From: Cellulomonas triticagri
Lineage (GTDB): Bacteria; Actinomycetota; Actinomycetes; Actinomycetales; Cellulomonadaceae
Assembly (NCBI RefSeq): GCF_003696205.1
Contig: NZ_RFFI01000019.1
Location: forward strand, 1-45,324
Reading direction: 5' to 3'
DNA length: 45,324 bases
Shown: one piece after another, positions 43,443 through 45,324 of the stretch
How the letters are laid out: each line of letters starts with the position of its first letter
Numbering within the stretch: position 1 is the stretch's first letter
Position numbers and translations under genes: made by a program
The notes under the pieces: generated by a model
Databases searched by the model: none
Told to the model about the DNA's origin: nothing
Seen by the model: the letters and a program-made list of their open reading frames with translations, nothing else

Positions 43443-44447
43443 GTGGCGGAGCAGGTCCGGCGCCGCCGCACGTGGCTGCGCGTGCTCGTCGCGCTCGTGG
43501 TGGGCGTGCTGGTCTTCCGGCTCGTCGCGCAGCTCGTGGGCCGCGTCGACTGGACGGCCGTCGCGGCGGCGCTCGGTCGGCTCGACCCGTGGGTGGCGCT
43601 GCCGCTCACCGCCGCGCTGCTCGCGCGCCAGGTGCTCAACGCCGTGCCGCTCACCCGGTTCCTGCCCGGGCTCGGACTGGTCCGGTCCACCCAGAACGAC
43701 CTCACCGCCAACCTCGTCGCCACCGTCGCGCCGCCACCCGCCGACATCGCCGTGCGGGTCGCGATGTTCCGCTCCTGGCGGCTCGACCCCGTGCTCGGCA
43801 TGGCGGGCGTCACCCTCAACGCCGTGCAGTTCTACGCCGTGCGGTTCGCGGTGCCCGCCCTCGGGCTCGCGCTGCTCGCCGCGCACGGGCTGGAGGGACG
43901 GCACTGGCTGATCGGCGGCGCGTGCGCGGTCGCGGCGGTCCTCGTCCTGGTCCTGCTGGCGGTGGTGCTGCGCAGCGAGCGGCTGGCGCTCGGGGTGGGC
44001 ACCGTCGCCGGGAGGCTCGCCCGGCGGGTCCGGCCCGGCGTCGACCCGGCGACGTGGGCGGCCAGGGTGGTCGACCTGCGCAACCAGACGGCGTCCTCGA
44101 TGCGCACCGGCACCGTCCCGTCGCTCGTCGCGCTGACCGGCATGGTGCTCGCCGACGCGACCGTGCTCCTGCTCGCCGTCCGGTTCGTCGGCGTCCCGGC
44201 CGACGTGCTGCCCGCGACGCTCGTCGTCGGGGTGCTCCTGCTGCTCTACCCGCTGACGATCCTGCCGCTGTTCGGGTTTGGGGTGCTCGACGCGCTGCTG
44301 CTCGCCTGGTACGTCGGCGCCGGGGGCGCCGCGGTCGAGCCGGAGGTGGTCGCCGCGACCGTCGTGTGGCGGGTGGTGACGATCCTCGGGACGCTGCTGC
44401 TCGGCGCCCTCGCGCTCGGCGTCTGGCGGTGGCGGGCGCGCCCGTAG
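43443..44447 (+). CDS. lysylphosphatidylglycerol synthase-like/UPF0104 membrane protein
   Basis: 334 aa from GTG 43443. Eight or so hydrophobic segments span the chain. It has the features of the flippase-like TM domain of lysylphosphatidylglycerol synthases (PF03706): a LVGRVDWTAVAAAL segment, LLARQVLNAVPLTRFLPGL, then PPPADIAVRVAMFRSWRL. The C-terminal catalytic domain of MprF is absent, so it is not a complete LPG synthase. Stand-alone members of this family are inferred to move lipids across the membrane. It follows the lipoprotein gene by 6 bp and probably forms an operon with it. Confidence 0.75.
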   Translation: MAEQVRRRRTWLRVLVALVVGVLVFRLVAQLVGRVDWTAVAAALGRLDPWVALPLTAALLARQVLNAVPLTRFLPGLGLVRSTQNDLTANLVATVAPPPADIAVRVAMFRSWRLDPVLGMAGVTLNAVQFYAVRFAVPALGLALLAAHGLEGRHWLIGGACAVAAVLVLVLLAVVLRSERLALGVGTVAGRLARRVRPGVDPATWAARVVDLRNQTASSMRTGTVPSLVALTGMVLADATVLLLAVRFVGVPADVLPATLVVGVLLLLYPLTILPLFGFGVLDALLLAWYVGAGGAAVEPEVVAATVVWRVVTILGTLLLGALALGVWRWRARP

Positions 44448-44559
44448 CGGTCGGTGGTCCACAGGGGGACCGGCGGGGTTGGAGCGGAGCGGGCGGGGCT
44501 CGCTAGGGTCGGTGGCTCAGCCGCGCTCACCCTGGATCCGACCCTGGAGCACCACCCCC

Positions 44560-45324
44560 ATGAGCGCACCTCCCGCACCTCCCGCACCGTCCGCACCGCT
44601 GCCCGCCCCTGGTCCCGACGGAGCGCCGTCGCCCCGTCGGCGCCTGCTCGTGCGAGCGGGGGCCGTCGCCCTCACCGCGCTGCTCCTGGGCGGCGGGCTG
44701 ACCCTCTACCGGCAGGCGGACGCCCGTGCCGCGGTGGCGCTCGGTGCCGCCGAGGAGGCGCTCGCGGAGGCCGTCCGCGACCTGCGCGCCGCGCGCGACG
44801 ACGGCCGGGACGTGCTCGCCGCGTCCGCCGGGCGCGTCGGCGACGAGACCGTGCGCCGCGACCTCGCGACCCTGCTGACGGGGCTGCCGGACCAGGACGT
44901 CGACCCCGAGGCGAACCGCTCGGCCCGCACCGCGGCGGCGGAGGTGAACGCGGCGGCCGTCGCCGAGCGCGCCGCGGACCTGCGGGAGGCCACCGGCGCG
45001 GTGCGCGACGCGCAGGCGGCGTTCGAGCACGCCGAGGCCGTGACCGGGCACGACGCTGCGGTCGCGGCGCTCGGCGCCGCCGTCGACGAGGCCCGGGGGG
45101 TGCTGTCCGCATCCGAGGGGCGGGTGCTCGACGACATGGCCCGGGCCACGCTCGCGGCGGCCCTCGACGCGGCCGGGCAGGACCGGGACGCGCCGGCACC
45201 GGCGGGCACCGAGGACCTGGTCGCCCGCACCGCCGGGCTGCTCGCGCACGTCGACGCCCTCGCGGCGGGGAGGGCCGCCGTGGCGGAGGCCGAGGCGCAG
45301 TGGCAGGCCGAGCAGGAGCGCCTC
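44560..45324 (+). CDS. membrane coiled-coil protein, 3' partial; relative of the 12.0-kb ICE gene
   Basis: ATG 44560, 10 nt after GGAG; 255 codons are visible before the window ends. A Pro/Ala-rich N-terminus leads to one membrane segment (about residues 29-48), then an Ala/Asp/Glu/Arg-rich coiled coil of about 200 residues ending in WQAEQERL. The order of segments and several local matches (AVDEARGVLSASEGRVLDD here versus AVASAQTLLADSDGRVADA) make it a homologue of the ICE protein at 12031-13152. That one continues with a Gly/Ser linker and a Cys-containing tail, which can be expected beyond the right edge. Function unknown. Confidence 0.75.
   Translation, partial: MSAPPAPPAPSAPLPAPGPDGAPSPRRRLLVRAGAVALTALLLGGGLTLYRQADARAAVALGAAEEALAEAVRDLRAARDDGRDVLAASAGRVGDETVRRDLATLLTGLPDQDVDPEANRSARTAAAEVNAAAVAERAADLREATGAVRDAQAAFEHAEAVTGHDAAVAALGAAVDEARGVLSASEGRVLDDMARATLAAALDAAGQDRDAPAPAGTEDLVARTAGLLAHVDALAAGRAAVAEAEAQWQAEQERL

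Overview
The window is very GC-rich and looks like an actinobacterium, probably a Micrococcales/Cellulomonas-like genome. The evidence is GTG/TTG starts, ATGA-coupled genes, an LAXTG-type wall-sorting signal, an actinobacterial LexA box and DUF4913-type transfer genes; the genus is inference. About 37.7 kb of it is the right part of an integrative and conjugative element (ICE). The rest is chromosome.

ICE transfer module (1 to about 26.1 kb): a VirB4-like ATPase cut by the left edge, small proteins and a 2-TM protein, a VirD4/TraG-type coupling ATPase, a DUF4913-like protein and a membrane coiled-coil protein, nearly all translationally coupled. Converging on them is a 1657-aa methyltransferase-helicase with a small upstream partner. 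Then come a membrane coiled-coil protein behind a perfect 16-bp palindrome, a 1239-aa wall-anchored surface protein, two HNH proteins, a protein ending in a redoxin domain, a zinc-binding protein and an 1826-aa relaxase-helicase-primase fusion.

Cargo/defence module (about 26.2 to 35.7 kb): part of this region is lower in GC. It holds a two-gene operon (2-TM protein plus a HEPN-like protein), an IS3 orfA remnant, a 25-bp tandem repeat array, a Shedu (DUF4263) nuclease, a helicase-associated-domain protein coupled to a HEPN-like protein, an opposing zinc-ribbon/PD-(D/E)XK nuclease gene, a second copy of the HEPN-like protein, and a small gene under a perfect LexA (SOS) box. The HEPN/nuclease/HEPN cluster and the 2-TM/HEPN operon are the best candidates for undescribed immune systems.

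Element end (about 35.9 to 37.8 kb): a tyrosine integrase and a Cys-rich protein lie next to the 3' half of a tRNA (anticodon CGT, Thr), followed by a strong hairpin. This is a displaced tRNA 3' end, that is, one attachment junction; the intact tRNA should lie at the other end of the element, beyond the left edge.

Chromosome (about 37.8 to 45.3 kb): an unknown membrane protein, a small lipoprotein, a DUF1624-like acyltransferase, an ATP-dependent DNA ligase, a second lipoprotein, an LPG-synthase-like membrane protein, and a membrane coiled-coil protein cut by the right edge that is a relative of the one on the ICE at 12.0 kb.
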